DNA of 64,000 bases from Myxococcus qinghaiensis (GCF_024198215.1 NZ_JAKCFA010000010.1:248001-312000); one strand, 5' to 3'; counted from the first letter of the stretch, positions 17,437 to 26,184 are shown. The notes: generated from the sequence alone by a model not told the origin. A program made the numbers and translations.

Positions 17437-19932
17437 ATGACGATGGACATGTCCCGTTACCTGGGCCTCTTCATCTCGGAGGCCACCGAGCACCTCGAGG
17501 CGCTCGGAAGGGACCTGGTTCAGCTGGAGCGCGAGGGCTCCTCGAGCTCAGTGGACTCGATGTTCCGCCACGCCCACTCGGTGAAGGGCATGGCGTCGTC
17601 GATGGGCTTCGAGCCCATCGCCATCGTCGCGCACCGGGTGGAAGACCTGGTGGACGCCGTGCGGCAGGACCGTGGCCGGCTGGACCGGGACCTGGTGGAC
17701 CTGCTGCTGAGCGCCTCGGACACGCTGCTGGCGCAGGTGCGCGCGGTGGCCGAGGGACGCCCCCCGGATGACGCGGCGGCGCTGCTCGCGCAGCTGGGCG
17801 TCCGCGTCACGGCGATGACGGGCCATGCGCCCACCGCCACCCGCGTCGCCAAGGTCACCGTGAACAAGCCCGAGGACCCCGACGGTGGAGGGGACTCCGG
17901 CTCGGGCCCGTCGGGCAGCGGCGGCGCGGCACCCGCGTCGGGCAGTGGGGGCGCGGCTCCCGCGTCCGGTTCTTCAGGCAGTGGGGGCGCGGCCTCAGCG
18001 TCCGGCTCGTCGGGCAATGGGGGAGCGGCTCCCGCGTCCGGCTCGTCGGGCAGTGGGGGCGCGGCTCCCGCGTCGGGTGCTGGCACGGACGCGTCTGGCG
18101 ATGGCGGCGCGGGCTCCGGTGGAGGCACGCCGTCGGGTACGGCTGCGCCCTCGGCCCCCGTGACGGACAGCACCCCGGGTGGAGCGCGGGAGGGCGATGC
18201 GCCTTCGGGTCATGGCTCGCAAGCAGCGGGGCTGTTGGATGCGCCCCCCCGGCCGACGGTGACGGAGAACGGCGCCGGAGGCGTGCGCGAGGTGCTGGGC
18301 ATCGGCGCGCCTCCGTCCTCTGGCAGCGGCCACGTCTCTCCGGTGACGCCGCCGGTGCTCACCGAGGCGCAGGTGGCCGACCTGGGGCTGGCGCTCAAGG
18401 CGGCCTCCGGGGGCGTGCTGCCCGGGGAGCCCGCCGTCGAGGGCCGGGCCACCCAGCGCTGGGCGGTGCGGCTGCGCATCTCTCCCACGTGCCAGGTGCC
18501 GGGCGTGCGCGCCTTCCTGGTGCACAAGCGGCTCACCAACCTGGGCACGCTGGTGGACCTGCGGCCCGCGCTGGAGGAGCTGAAGGCCGGACGCATTCCG
18601 GACGGCTACATCCAGCTGGAGATTGAGACGTCCGTGGGCGAGGCGGGCATCCAGGCCTCGCTCAAGAACGTGGCGGAGGTGGATGTCGTCTCGGTGAAGC
18701 CGGCGGTGGCCGTCGTGCTGCCGGTGGTCGTCCCCACGACGGCGGCCGAGGGAGGCCGTGCCGCGGGTGACTCCTCGTCGCGCACGGTGCGCGTGCGCAC
18801 GGAGCTGCTCGACTACTTCCTCGACACGGTGGGCGAGCTGATGCTCGCCACGGCGCGCCTGCGCGAGGTGGGCAAGGTGCTGCCGGAGACGGTGCGGCCC
18901 GTGCTGGACGAGGGCGTCTACCGGCTGCACACGCTGGTGAAGGACCTGCACGACAAGGTGATGTCGGCGCGCATGACGCCGCTGTCGCTCATCACCGACC
19001 GGCTGCCCCGCGCGGCGCGCGACATCGCCCGACGCAAGGAGCGCGAGGTCGACCTGGTCATCACCGGCGCCGAAATCGAGCTGGACCGCGCCATCCTCGA
19101 CGAGCTGTCGGACCCGCTGCTGCACCTGTTGCGCAACTGCATCGACCACGGCCTGGAGTCCCCCGAGGAGCGCATCACCGCGAAGAAGGGCCCGCGCGGG
19201 CGCGTGCTCGTGGCCGTCAAGCGCGCCAGGGACCGCGTCATCATCGAGCTGGAGGACGACGGCCGGGGGATGAACCCCGCGAAGCTGAAGGCCGCGGCGG
19301 TGGCGCGCGGACTGCTTCCTCCCGAGGTCGCCACGCGGCTGACGGACCGGGAGGCGTTCATGCTGTCGTGCCTGCCCGGCGTGTCCACGGCGAAGGACAT
19401 CACGGACATCTCCGGCCGGGGCGTGGGCATGGACGCCGTCAAGCGCGTGGTGGAGAGCGTGGGCGGCACGCTCGAAATCGACAGCGAGCCGGGCCGGGGC
19501 ACGCGCTTCACGCTGCGGCTGCCGCTGACGGTGGCGGTGGTGCACCTGCTGCTGGTGGAGGTGGGGGACGAGGTGTTCGGTCTGCCCATCGCCAAGGTGG
19601 TGGGCGCCACGGAAGCGGACGGCGACGCGCTCAGCCGCAGCCGGGAGACGGCGCTCCTGCCGCATGGCAACTCGCTGTTGCCCGTGCACGCGCTGGACAC
19701 GCTCGTCGGGGTGCCGACGCCGGGCATGCGGGGGGTGAGGCCCTTCGTGGTGATGGAGGGTGACTCCGGCCGGGTGGCGCTGGGCGTGGACAGGCTCCTG
19801 GGGCAGGAGGAAGTGGTGCTCAAGCCCCTGTCCCGGCCGTTGGATTTGTTGCCGGGTCTCTCAGGTGTGACCATCCTCGGAAGCGGCCGGCCGGTCTTCA
19901 TCCTGGATGTGCCGAGGTTACTCTCCGCGTGA
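17437..19932 (+). CDS. cheA: Chemotaxis histidine kinase CheA with expanded Gly/Ser/Ala linker
   Basis: 831-residue multi-domain kinase that autophosphorylates in response to receptor state and passes phosphate to CheY. Order: Hpt/P1 (residues 1-125; FRHAHSVKGMASSMGF, phospho-His47); a low-complexity linker (about 150-300) with five tandem G-S-G-G-A-A-P-A-S units; a P2-like docking domain (about 305-425); dimerisation P3 (about 448-510); HATPase (LLRNCIDHGLESPEER with His571, DDGRGM near 608, DISGRGVGMDAVK, GRGTRFTLRLPL); CheW-like P5 (about 690-831). All catalytic boxes are intact. ATG 17437 is used. The stop overlaps the GTG of cheC (GTGA), implying coupled translation. Confidence 0.95.
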   Translation: MTMDMSRYLGLFISEATEHLEALGRDLVQLEREGSSSSVDSMFRHAHSVKGMASSMGFEPIAIVAHRVEDLVDAVRQDRGRLDRDLVDLLLSASDTLLAQVRAVAEGRPPDDAAALLAQLGVRVTAMTGHAPTATRVAKVTVNKPEDPDGGGDSGSGPSGSGGAAPASGSGGAAPASGSSGSGGAASASGSSGNGGAAPASGSSGSGGAAPASGAGTDASGDGGAGSGGGTPSGTAAPSAPVTDSTPGGAREGDAPSGHGSQAAGLLDAPPRPTVTENGAGGVREVLGIGAPPSSGSGHVSPVTPPVLTEAQVADLGLALKAASGGVLPGEPAVEGRATQRWAVRLRISPTCQVPGVRAFLVHKRLTNLGTLVDLRPALEELKAGRIPDGYIQLEIETSVGEAGIQASLKNVAEVDVVSVKPAVAVVLPVVVPTTAAEGGRAAGDSSSRTVRVRTELLDYFLDTVGELMLATARLREVGKVLPETVRPVLDEGVYRLHTLVKDLHDKVMSARMTPLSLITDRLPRAARDIARRKEREVDLVITGAEIELDRAILDELSDPLLHLLRNCIDHGLESPEERITAKKGPRGRVLVAVKRARDRVIIELEDDGRGMNPAKLKAAAVARGLLPPEVATRLTDREAFMLSCLPGVSTAKDITDISGRGVGMDAVKRVVESVGGTLEIDSEPGRGTRFTLRLPLTVAVVHLLLVEVGDEVFGLPIAKVVGATEADGDALSRSRETALLPHGNSLLPVHALDTLVGVPTPGMRGVRPFVVMEGDSGRVALGVDRLLGQEEVVLKPLSRPLDLLPGLSGVTILGSGRPVFILDVPRLLSA
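17911..18072 (+). repeat. In-frame tandem DNA repeat in the cheA linker
   Basis: Five consecutive units of 27, 27, 36, 36 and 36 bases, each ending in a variant of GGGGGCGCGGCTCCCGCG. The 36-base units equal the 27-base unit plus 9 bases. All lengths are multiples of 9, so copy-number change keeps the reading frame. The repeats encode Gly/Ser/Ala/Pro-rich flexible peptide. Confidence 0.85.
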
Positions 19933-20528
19933 GCCTCCCTGTTCCCAGCGACGCGCAGCTCGATGCCCTGCGCGAGGTGGCCAACATCGGCTGCGGCCAC
20001 GCCGCCAACGCCCTCTCCCGGCTGATGGGCGGGCGCCAGGTGGACCTGTCCGTCCCCCGCGTGGTGCTCACCGGCCCGTCGGACGCGGCGGGGCTGCTGG
20101 GCGGCGACTCGCCCGCGGTGGCGGCCTGGCTGGCCATCACCGGCGGGCTGCGGGGCGTGTTGATGCTGGCGATGCCGCTCGCGGACGGGACGGCGCTGGA
20201 GACGCTGCTGTTGGGCGGGCAGGAGACCGGGCAGGCCGAGCGCGACAGCGCGGTGTCGGAGGCCGCCAACATCGTCGCGAGCGCCTGCCTGTCCGCCATC
20301 GGCAAGCTGACGTCGTGGCGGCTGATGCCGTCGGTGCCCACCCTGCGTCGGGACTCGGCGCGGGCGCTGGTGGACGCGGCGGTAGCCCAGGTGGAGGGCG
20401 ACGCCAGCCGCGTGGTGGTGCTGGAGGCGCGCTTCATGGCGTCGGCGACTCCTCCGGTGAGCGGGCAGCTGCTCCTGGTGCTGGAGCGGGAGAGCTCCCG
20501 GGCGCTGCTGGCGCGGCTGGGCGTGTAG
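19929..20528 (+). CDS. cheC: CheC-type CheY-P phosphatase
   Basis: 199-residue protein of the CheC/CheX/FliY family, which hydrolyses CheY-phosphate. Two active-site helices are both complete: LDALREVANIGCGHAANALS with Glu16 and Asn19, and SAVSEAANIVASACLSAI with Glu111 and Asn114 (the E-x-x-N pairs). CheC enzymes are weak alone and stimulated by CheD; no cheD is present here. GTG 19929 overlaps the cheA stop by 4 bases. No cheR or cheB is found in the cluster, so receptor methylation would need enzymes encoded elsewhere. Confidence 0.9.
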   Translation: MSLPVPSDAQLDALREVANIGCGHAANALSRLMGGRQVDLSVPRVVLTGPSDAAGLLGGDSPAVAAWLAITGGLRGVLMLAMPLADGTALETLLLGGQETGQAERDSAVSEAANIVASACLSAIGKLTSWRLMPSVPTLRRDSARALVDAAVAQVEGDASRVVVLEARFMASATPPVSGQLLLVLERESSRALLARLGV

Positions 20529-20552
20529 CCCGTTTCAGGGTAGACGGGCCCC

Positions 20553-21305
20553 ATGGATGAGAAGGCGCTGAAGCAGCTCCTGGGGAGCGTGAAGTCGGGC
20601 CGCGTCTCGGTGGACGCGGCCGTGGGCAAGCTCAAGGATTTGCCCTTCGCGGAGCTGGGCTACGCGACGCTCGACACCCACCGAAACCTCCGCTTCGGCT
20701 TCCCCGAAGTCGTGCTGGGCGAGCCGAAGACGGTGGAGCAGCTCCTGGGCATCGTCGGCGCGCTGGTGGAGCGCAAGCAGACGGTGCTGGTGACGCGGCT
20801 GCAGCCGGACAAGGCCGAAGTCCTGGTGTCGCGCTTCCCCAAGGGGCTGTACCACCCGGTGGCGCGCATCTTCCATCTCAAGCAGGGCAAGGTGCGCTCG
20901 GGCAAGGTGGCCATCGTCACCGCGGGCACCAGCGACATCCCCGTGGCGGAGGAGGCCGCGGTGACGGCCGAGGCCATGGGCGCGGAGGTGCGGCGCGTCT
21001 ATGACGTGGGCGTGGCGGGCATCCACCGGCTGTTGCGGCGCCGGGAGGAAATCCAGGAGTGCCACGTCGCGGTGGTGGTGGCGGGCATGGAGGGGGCGCT
21101 GGCGAGCGCGCTGGGCGGCCTGGTCGGCATCCCCGTCGTCGCGGTGCCCACGTCCGTGGGCTACGGCGCCAACTTCAAGGGCCTGTCCGCGCTGTTGGCG
21201 ATGGTGAACTCGTGCGCCTCCAACGTGGCGACGATGAACATCGACAACGGCTTCGGCGGGGGCTTCTACGCGGCGCTCGTCTCCCGCACCAAGGGGCGCC
21301 GGTGA
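20553..21305 (+). CDS. larB: LarB, pyridinium-3,5-biscarboxylic acid mononucleotide synthase
   Basis: Catalyses the first step of nickel-pincer nucleotide (NPN) synthesis: carboxylation and AMP release from nicotinic acid adenine dinucleotide. 250 residues, the usual length. The PurE-related C-terminal half is clear: KVAIVTAGTSDIPVAEEAAVTAEAMG, DVGVAGIHRL, AVVVAGMEGALASALGGLVGIPVVAVPTSVGYGA, and the NIDNGFG end. The N-terminal LarB-specific part has ATLDTHRNLRFGFPEVVLGEPKT. ATG 20553 follows cheC by 24 bases, and the stop overlaps the GTG of larC, so the two are translationally coupled. Confidence 0.93.
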   Translation: MDEKALKQLLGSVKSGRVSVDAAVGKLKDLPFAELGYATLDTHRNLRFGFPEVVLGEPKTVEQLLGIVGALVERKQTVLVTRLQPDKAEVLVSRFPKGLYHPVARIFHLKQGKVRSGKVAIVTAGTSDIPVAEEAAVTAEAMGAEVRRVYDVGVAGIHRLLRRREEIQECHVAVVVAGMEGALASALGGLVGIPVVAVPTSVGYGANFKGLSALLAMVNSCASNVATMNIDNGFGGGFYAALVSRTKGRR

Positions 21306-22483
21306 GCACCTCGCGGCGCATCCTCTACCTGGAGCCGGTGGGCGGCATCGCCGGGGACATGTTCCTGGCGGCGGGCATTGATTTGGGCCTCAAGCCGGAG
21401 GCGATTGAAGCCGCGCTGCGCGGCCTGAGCGTCCCGGGGTGGAAGCTGGCGGTGAGTCGCGCCGTGCGCCACGCCATCAGCGGCACCCACCTGGACGTGG
21501 TGCTGGACACGCGCGAGGCGCACCCGCACCGCGCCTACGCGGACATCCGCCGCCTCATCGAGTCCGCGTCCACGCTGTCGCCTCGCGTGAAGGAGCGCGC
21601 GCTCGCGGTGTTCCGCGCCATCGGCGAGGCCGAGGCGAAAGTCCACGGCGTCTCCATCGACGACATCCACTTCCACGAGGTGGGCGCGGTGGACTCCATC
21701 GTCGACATCTGTGGCGCGGCGGTGGTGCTGGAGTTGTTGGGCGACCCGGAGGTCCACGCGGCGCCACCCCCGCTGGGCAGCGGCTCCATCCGCGTGGCGC
21801 ACGGCACCATGCCCATTCCGGTGCCGGCCACGCTGGAGCTCCTGCGCGACGTGCCCGTGCGCTTCGAGGGCGTGGGCGAACTGACGACGCCCACCGGCGC
21901 CGCGTTGCTCAAGGTCCTGGCGCACATTGGCCACCCGCCCGACTTCATCGTGGAGAAGGTGGGCTACGGCGTGGGCACCAAGGACTTCAAGGACCGGCCC
22001 AACGTGCTGCGGGCGTCCCTGGGCCGCATGGAGGCTGCGCGCTCGGAAGGGCTGTGGGTGGTGGAGGCCAACCTGGACGACGCCACGCCGCAGTTGCTGG
22101 GGCACCTGGTGGAGCGGCTGCTCGCCGTCGAAGCGCTGGATGCGTGGGTGACGCCCGTGGTGATGAAGAAGAGCCGCCCCGGGCACCTCTTGAGCGCGCT
22201 GGTGGAGGGCGGCCTGCGCGACACGGTGGTGGACACGCTGCTGCGCGAGTCCACCACGCTGGGCGTGCGCTACCACCGCGTGGAGCGACAGGCGCTGGAG
22301 CGCGACTGGGTGGAGGTGGAGACGCCGTGGGGCCGGGTGCGCGTGAAGCGCGGCCTGCGCGACGGCGCCGTGCTCAATGCCCACCCCGAGTTCGAGGACT
22401 GCCGCCGCGTCGCCGAGGCCGCCGGCGTCCCGCTCAAGCAGGTGGTGGCCGCCGCCCTGGTGGCGCTCGGCGTCCCGAGCTGA
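21302..22483 (+). CDS. larC: LarC, nickel insertase for the nickel-pincer nucleotide
   Basis: CTP-dependent enzyme that inserts nickel into the pincer nucleotide to give the mature NPN cofactor. 393 residues in one continuous frame, unlike the Lactobacillus plantarum form, which needs a ribosomal frameshift. Hallmarks: LYLEPVGGIAGDMFLAAGIDLG, IDDIHFHEVGAVDSIVDICGA (metal-binding His pair), VAHGTMPIPVPATLELL, and ANLDDATPQLLGHLVERLL. GTG 21302 overlaps the larB stop by 4 bases. The third gene of the pathway, larE, and the racemase larA are not in this window. Confidence 0.93.
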   Translation: MSTSRRILYLEPVGGIAGDMFLAAGIDLGLKPEAIEAALRGLSVPGWKLAVSRAVRHAISGTHLDVVLDTREAHPHRAYADIRRLIESASTLSPRVKERALAVFRAIGEAEAKVHGVSIDDIHFHEVGAVDSIVDICGAAVVLELLGDPEVHAAPPPLGSGSIRVAHGTMPIPVPATLELLRDVPVRFEGVGELTTPTGAALLKVLAHIGHPPDFIVEKVGYGVGTKDFKDRPNVLRASLGRMEAARSEGLWVVEANLDDATPQLLGHLVERLLAVEALDAWVTPVVMKKSRPGHLLSALVEGGLRDTVVDTLLRESTTLGVRYHRVERQALERDWVEVETPWGRVRVKRGLRDGAVLNAHPEFEDCRRVAEAAGVPLKQVVAAALVALGVPS

Positions 22484-22547
22484 GCCAGGCCCCAGCGCCC
22501 CCCGCACCCCTCGCGTCCACTTGACGGATGAACCCCCGGGGCTTCCC

Positions 22548-22566
22548 ACGCGAAAACATTTCGCGT
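22548..22566 (+). promoter_or_regulatory. Perfect palindrome upstream of the SH3/C39-like gene
   Basis: ACGCGAAA-ACA-TTTCGCGT, an 8-bp perfect inverted repeat with a 3-base centre, 29 bases before ATG 22596. A possible -10 TAGTTT follows directly. Size and symmetry fit a dimeric repressor operator better than a terminator. Confidence 0.5.
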
Positions 22567-22595
22567 AGTTTGTTTCTCGCAGAGGGGGAGATTCC

Positions 22596-23765
22596 ATGAC
22601 TGATGCAATCCGTAGAGGCCTGGGGCCGGTCGTCCGGACTGTTGGAAACGTCGCCATCGAGAAGACCGTGCCGCCGCCGTTGCAGCCCGTGGCCAGGGCG
22701 CTGATGGACTTCGGGGTGTCGTCGTTCGAGCAGGCGAACCGCACCCGCGCTCGGGTGGCGCTGCAGGTACCGACGCCTCCCGTGACGGACGCTGGGACGC
22801 AGGGCAACAACACGCTGGAGGTGGGGGACCAGCTCCAATTGAACGCGGACCCTCGCGCGAATCTGCGCGCGGGCCCGGGCACGGACCAGGCGGTCGTCGG
22901 CGGCTTGAACGACGGTGCCCGGCTGGAGGTCATCGCGCCGCCGGAGGGCTCCCCGGAGCAGACCGGGTTCGTCTACGTGCGAGGCCCCAATGGCGAGACG
23001 GGCTGGGTGAGCAGGTCCCTCGTTCGTGAGCTGACGGAGGCCGAGGCGGCGCAGGCGCCCGCGGCGGGGAACGCCAGCAGCATCGGCCACACGGAGGCCG
23101 CGGCGGAGTACGACGACATCTACGTCGACCAGTTCGCCGCGGAGGCGGAAGTGGGCGGCGATGGGACCAACGCGAACTGCGGACCCTCGGCGGTGGTCAT
23201 CGCGCTGCGCAACGAGGGCCTCGAGATTCCAGGCATTCCTGGCGTCGAGAAGGGGGGCCCGCTGGACCAGGACACCACCGGCGCGGACGTGCAGCGGGTG
23301 CGCTACTGGGGCAACCACAAGAGTGATTCCGACGATGACGGTGTCGGTACGAACGCGAATGGCGATGTGGCCCTCGCGGAGGGAGAGAACTCGACGTACA
23401 CGGGGTTCGAGGACATCGAGAACGCGGTGGCGAAAGCGGGCGGCACCACTGTCCGAATCGACCCGACTCCGGAGGACATCGCGCAGGCCCTTCGCGATGG
23501 CAGCACGGTGGTCATCTCCGGAACGTTCCTTGAGCCAGGGACGGGGACGGACACCACGCCCAAGACGGACACATGGAGACGACGTGACAGTACCAACGAG
23601 CACTTCGTCGCCGTGGTGGGTGTGACGGAGGAGGGCAACTTCATCGTGTGTGACCCCGCGCACCCCGACAGTGCGCCCATCGAGGTGACGCCCGCGATGC
23701 TCGCCGCCTTCCTGCGCGGCGAAAACGCCGGTGCCATCGCCATCGACGGTCCGGGGACGGCGTAG
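22596..23765 (+). CDS. SH3-domain protein with papain-like C39-type cysteine peptidase domain
   Basis: 389-residue protein. A bacterial SH3 (SH3b) domain at about residues 75-145 (ANLRAGPGTDQAVVGGLNDGARLEV, GETGWVSRSLV) is followed by a papain-fold domain with Cys195 in NANCGPSAVVIAL, His336 in NEHFVAVVGV and Asp353 in VCDPAHPD, a plausible catalytic triad of the C39-like group. There is no signal peptide; the N-terminus MTDAIRRGLGPVVRTVGNVA is amphipathic. An acidic Asp/Asn-rich stretch (SDSDDDGVGTNANGDV) inside the domain may bind calcium. A good ribosome site AGAGGGGGAG precedes ATG 22596. The substrate is unknown; SH3b suggests cell-wall or peptide binding, perhaps after non-classical export. 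Confidence 0.75.
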   Translation: MTDAIRRGLGPVVRTVGNVAIEKTVPPPLQPVARALMDFGVSSFEQANRTRARVALQVPTPPVTDAGTQGNNTLEVGDQLQLNADPRANLRAGPGTDQAVVGGLNDGARLEVIAPPEGSPEQTGFVYVRGPNGETGWVSRSLVRELTEAEAAQAPAAGNASSIGHTEAAAEYDDIYVDQFAAEAEVGGDGTNANCGPSAVVIALRNEGLEIPGIPGVEKGGPLDQDTTGADVQRVRYWGNHKSDSDDDGVGTNANGDVALAEGENSTYTGFEDIENAVAKAGGTTVRIDPTPEDIAQALRDGSTVVISGTFLEPGTGTDTTPKTDTWRRRDSTNEHFVAVVGVTEEGNFIVCDPAHPDSAPIEVTPAMLAAFLRGENAGAIAIDGPGTA

Positions 23766-23782
23766 TCGCGAGGAGTCCAGGT

Positions 23783-23827
23783 CCGGGGTGCCGCCCTTCG
23801 CCAGCACGAGCGGCGCGGGCACCCCGG
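23783..23827. terminator. Bidirectional hairpin between convergent genes
   Basis: Perfect 10-bp stem CCGGGGTGCC (23783-23792) / GGCACCCCGG (23818-23827) in the 66-base gap between the C39-like gene and the zinc-ribbon gene. Confidence 0.6.
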
Positions 23828-23831
23828 CCTG

Positions 23832-24542
23832 CTATCTCCAGCGCCCGAGCCGCGTCCGCCACGGGGTGAACAGCAGGACCCCGAAGAACATCATCCCGAT
23901 GCCTACCCAGCGCACGTCACCCCGGCCAAAGCGCATCAGCCCGAGCGACACGCCGACATAGCCCACTATGGCGAGGCACCGCGCGAGCGTCGAAGGCAGC
24001 AACGCCAGCAGCCCCGTGCCTACCGTGGAGTGACGGGCGAAGATGCGCCACGCGCCGTGCTGCTGCTCCTCCTCGCGCAGCTTCTTCAGGAGGAACGCGT
24101 AGCGCTCCGCATCCTCGCGGCGCTCCTGCTCCAGCCGCTGGAGCCCGTCCGCCCGTTCGAGGCCGCGCTGCTTCGCGCGCTGCTCCCGATGCTCGCTCGC
24201 GAGCTGCTCCCTGTAGGCGAGCTGCTCGGGCGTCCCCAGGTCGGCACCGCACTGCTGGCAGTACTTCGCGAAGCGGCCGTTGTCCGACGCGCAGACGACG
24301 CAGCGGGGAAAGTCCGGCCCGGCGTCCTCCGACGTCTCCGGCCGGTGCTCCAGCGCTACGGGAGGCTGGGCCTTGAAGCGCTCCAGGTGCGCCTCCGGGA
24401 CCTCACCCTGGGGCAGCTCGCCGCGCTCGGCGATGTCCTCGAAGCGGCGCCCTCCGTCTTGGAGCTGGGGTGGCAGCTCCTGCTTCCCTCGCGCGCCCCG
24501 GTCCTTCTCCAGGTGGAGGAAGCGCGACAGCTTGGAACTCAT
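23832..24542 (-). CDS. Zinc-ribbon membrane protein
   Basis: 236-residue protein of unknown function. Residues 81-98 hold two C-x-x-C knuckles (Cys81, Cys84, Cys95, Cys98; CVVC and CQQC), a zinc ribbon. A charged, probably coiled-coil helix follows (about 105-168, rich in RREDAERYAFLLKKLREEE), then two membrane segments (about 175-205 and 210-230). The ATG at 24542 overlaps the stop of the upstream AAA ATPase gene (ATGA), so the two proteins are likely made together. The ribbon should be cytoplasmic. It could anchor or recruit a partner for the ATPase at the membrane. Confidence 0.75.
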   Translation of the reverse strand: MSSKLSRFLHLEKDRGARGKQELPPQLQDGGRRFEDIAERGELPQGEVPEAHLERFKAQPPVALEHRPETSEDAGPDFPRCVVCASDNGRFAKYCQQCGADLGTPEQLAYREQLASEHREQRAKQRGLERADGLQRLEQERREDAERYAFLLKKLREEEQQHGAWRIFARHSTVGTGLLALLPSTLARCLAIVGYVGVSLGLMRFGRGDVRWVGIGMMFFGVLLFTPWRTRLGRWR

Positions 24543-26107
24543 GTCGCCCTCTGGGGCAGCGTTCTCCCGGACGAGGCCGGACGCGTGCGGCCCTTGGCCC
24601 AGTCGCGCAGCCGGCGAATCTCGTCGTGCATCGTCACCGACAGGGGGAAGGTGTCCCCGATGGTGCGCACCAGGTGCTGCTGGGCCAGCTCGGTGTTCTC
24701 CGCGAAGGCCTCATAGAGCCCGGCCACCACCACCTGCTCGATTTCGGCGCCGCTGAAGCCCTCGGTGAGCGTGGCCAGCTCCTCCGTCGAGAAGCCCTCC
24801 GGCGCCCGCTTCCGGCGTCGCAGGTGGATGCGGAAGATGTCCTCGCGCTCGGCCTGCTCGGGCAGGTCGATGAAGAAGATTTCGTCGAAGCGTCCCTTGC
24901 GCAGGACTTCGGGCGGAAGGCCGTCGATGCGGTTGGCCGTGGCCACCACGAACACCGGCGCCGTCTTCTCCTGGAGCCACGTCAACAGCGTGCCGAAGAC
25001 GCGCGCCGACACGCCGGTGTCCCCCGCGCCGGAGGAGGCCACGCCGGACAGCCCCTTCTCGATTTCGTCCACCCACAGCACCACCGGCGCCACGCTCTCC
25101 GCCACGCGGATGGCCTTGCGCAGGTTCTCCTCGGAGGAGCCAATCAGCCCGCTGAAGATGCGGCCCATGTCCAGCCGCAGCAGCGGCAGGTTCCAGTGCG
25201 CGGACACGGCCTTCGCGGTGAGGCTCTTGCCACAGCCCTGCACGCCCAGGAGCAGCAGGCCCCGGGGCTCGGGCAGGCCGAACTGGCGGGCCCGCTCTCC
25301 GAAGGCCGCGGTGCGCTGACTCAGCCACCCCTTGAGGTTCTCCAGCCCGCCCACGTTCCCCAGCGTCTCCTCGGGCGGGTAGTACTCGAGCAACCCGCTC
25401 TTGCGAATCACCTGCCGCTTCTCGTCCTGGATGCGCTTGATGTCCTCGGGGCCCAGCTTGCCGTCATGGGCAATGGCCTTGGCGAAGGCGTTCTCCGCCT
25501 CCGCCATGGTCAACCCCAGCGCCGCCTTGATGAGCTGGTCGGCGTGGTCCCTCGACAGGTCGATGGTGGCTTTGTTCGTCCGCCGCACCACCGCGACAAT
25601 CTCTCTCAAGAGCTGGAGCAAATCGTTGTACCCGGGCATGGGCACGTCGATGACGGAGATTTCCTTCTCCAGCTCCACGGGGATGAGCAGGGTGGGCGAC
25701 AGGAGGATGACGGTGGTGAAGGTGCTCTTGAGGAAGTGCGCCAGCTCGCGCAGGGCGCGCACCACGCCCCGGTCCTCGAGGTAGGGGTGGAAGTCCTTGA
25801 GCACCACCAGCGCGGGCTCGCCCAGCTTTTCGATGGCGGCCATCGCGTCGATGGGGCTGCGCGTGTCCTCGGGCAGGGGCGCGGTGCGCGAGGTGCCCAT
25901 GCTGCGCAGGCCCCGGGTGATGGACCAGGTGAAGAGGGCCTTGCCGTGCGCGCGCGCCAGCTCCGCGAGGATGGCGTCCACGCGGTGCTCCTCCCACGAC
26001 ACCAGGTAGAGCAGCGGGTAGCGAGCCCGCACGAAGATGTCGAGCTCCTCGAGCCACGGCTCGGCGGGACGGGGGACGCGGGCGCTGCCGGGGGAGAAGG
26101 ACGACAT
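24539..26107 (-). CDS. Ycf46-like AAA+ ATPase
   Basis: 522-residue AAA+ protein of the Ycf46/cyanobacterial type. The N-terminal half (about 1-255) is a P-loop-like domain without a usable Walker motif (YPLLYLVSWEEHRVDAIL, ALVVLKDFHPYLED). The C-terminal half is a full AAA module: LGNVGGLENLKGWL, Walker A GVQGCGKSLTAK (Lys294), Walker B VVLWVDEIEKG (near 348), sensor-1 VFVVATANRIDGLP and the arginine-finger region RKGRFDEIFF. Family members are little studied; those in chloroplasts and cyanobacteria are linked to stress or CO2 response. It is coupled to a zinc-ribbon membrane protein downstream. Confidence 0.88.
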   Translation of the reverse strand: MSSFSPGSARVPRPAEPWLEELDIFVRARYPLLYLVSWEEHRVDAILAELARAHGKALFTWSITRGLRSMGTSRTAPLPEDTRSPIDAMAAIEKLGEPALVVLKDFHPYLEDRGVVRALRELAHFLKSTFTTVILLSPTLLIPVELEKEISVIDVPMPGYNDLLQLLREIVAVVRRTNKATIDLSRDHADQLIKAALGLTMAEAENAFAKAIAHDGKLGPEDIKRIQDEKRQVIRKSGLLEYYPPEETLGNVGGLENLKGWLSQRTAAFGERARQFGLPEPRGLLLLGVQGCGKSLTAKAVSAHWNLPLLRLDMGRIFSGLIGSSEENLRKAIRVAESVAPVVLWVDEIEKGLSGVASSGAGDTGVSARVFGTLLTWLQEKTAPVFVVATANRIDGLPPEVLRKGRFDEIFFIDLPEQAEREDIFRIHLRRRKRAPEGFSTEELATLTEGFSGAEIEQVVVAGLYEAFAENTELAQQHLVRTIGDTFPLSVTMHDEIRRLRDWAKGRTRPASSGRTLPQRAT

Positions 26108-26124
26108 TCGTCCGGTACTTTAGT

Positions 26125-26157
26125 GGGCACCGCGCGGAAGCGAAAACGCGGGTGCCC
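26125..26157 (-). terminator. Hairpin after the VOC gene
   Basis: 7-bp stem GGGCACC / GGTGCCC extended by an inner CGCG/CGCG with one bulge, 28 bases past the stop of the 26185-26961 gene. Confidence 0.5.
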
Positions 26158-26184
26158 CCGGACTGGCGTGCGACCGACAGGGCG

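Noticed and set aside
17911..18072. Possible CRISPR or direct-repeat array
   Set aside because: The units are adjacent without spacers, in frame, and encode the CheA linker; no cas genes are near.
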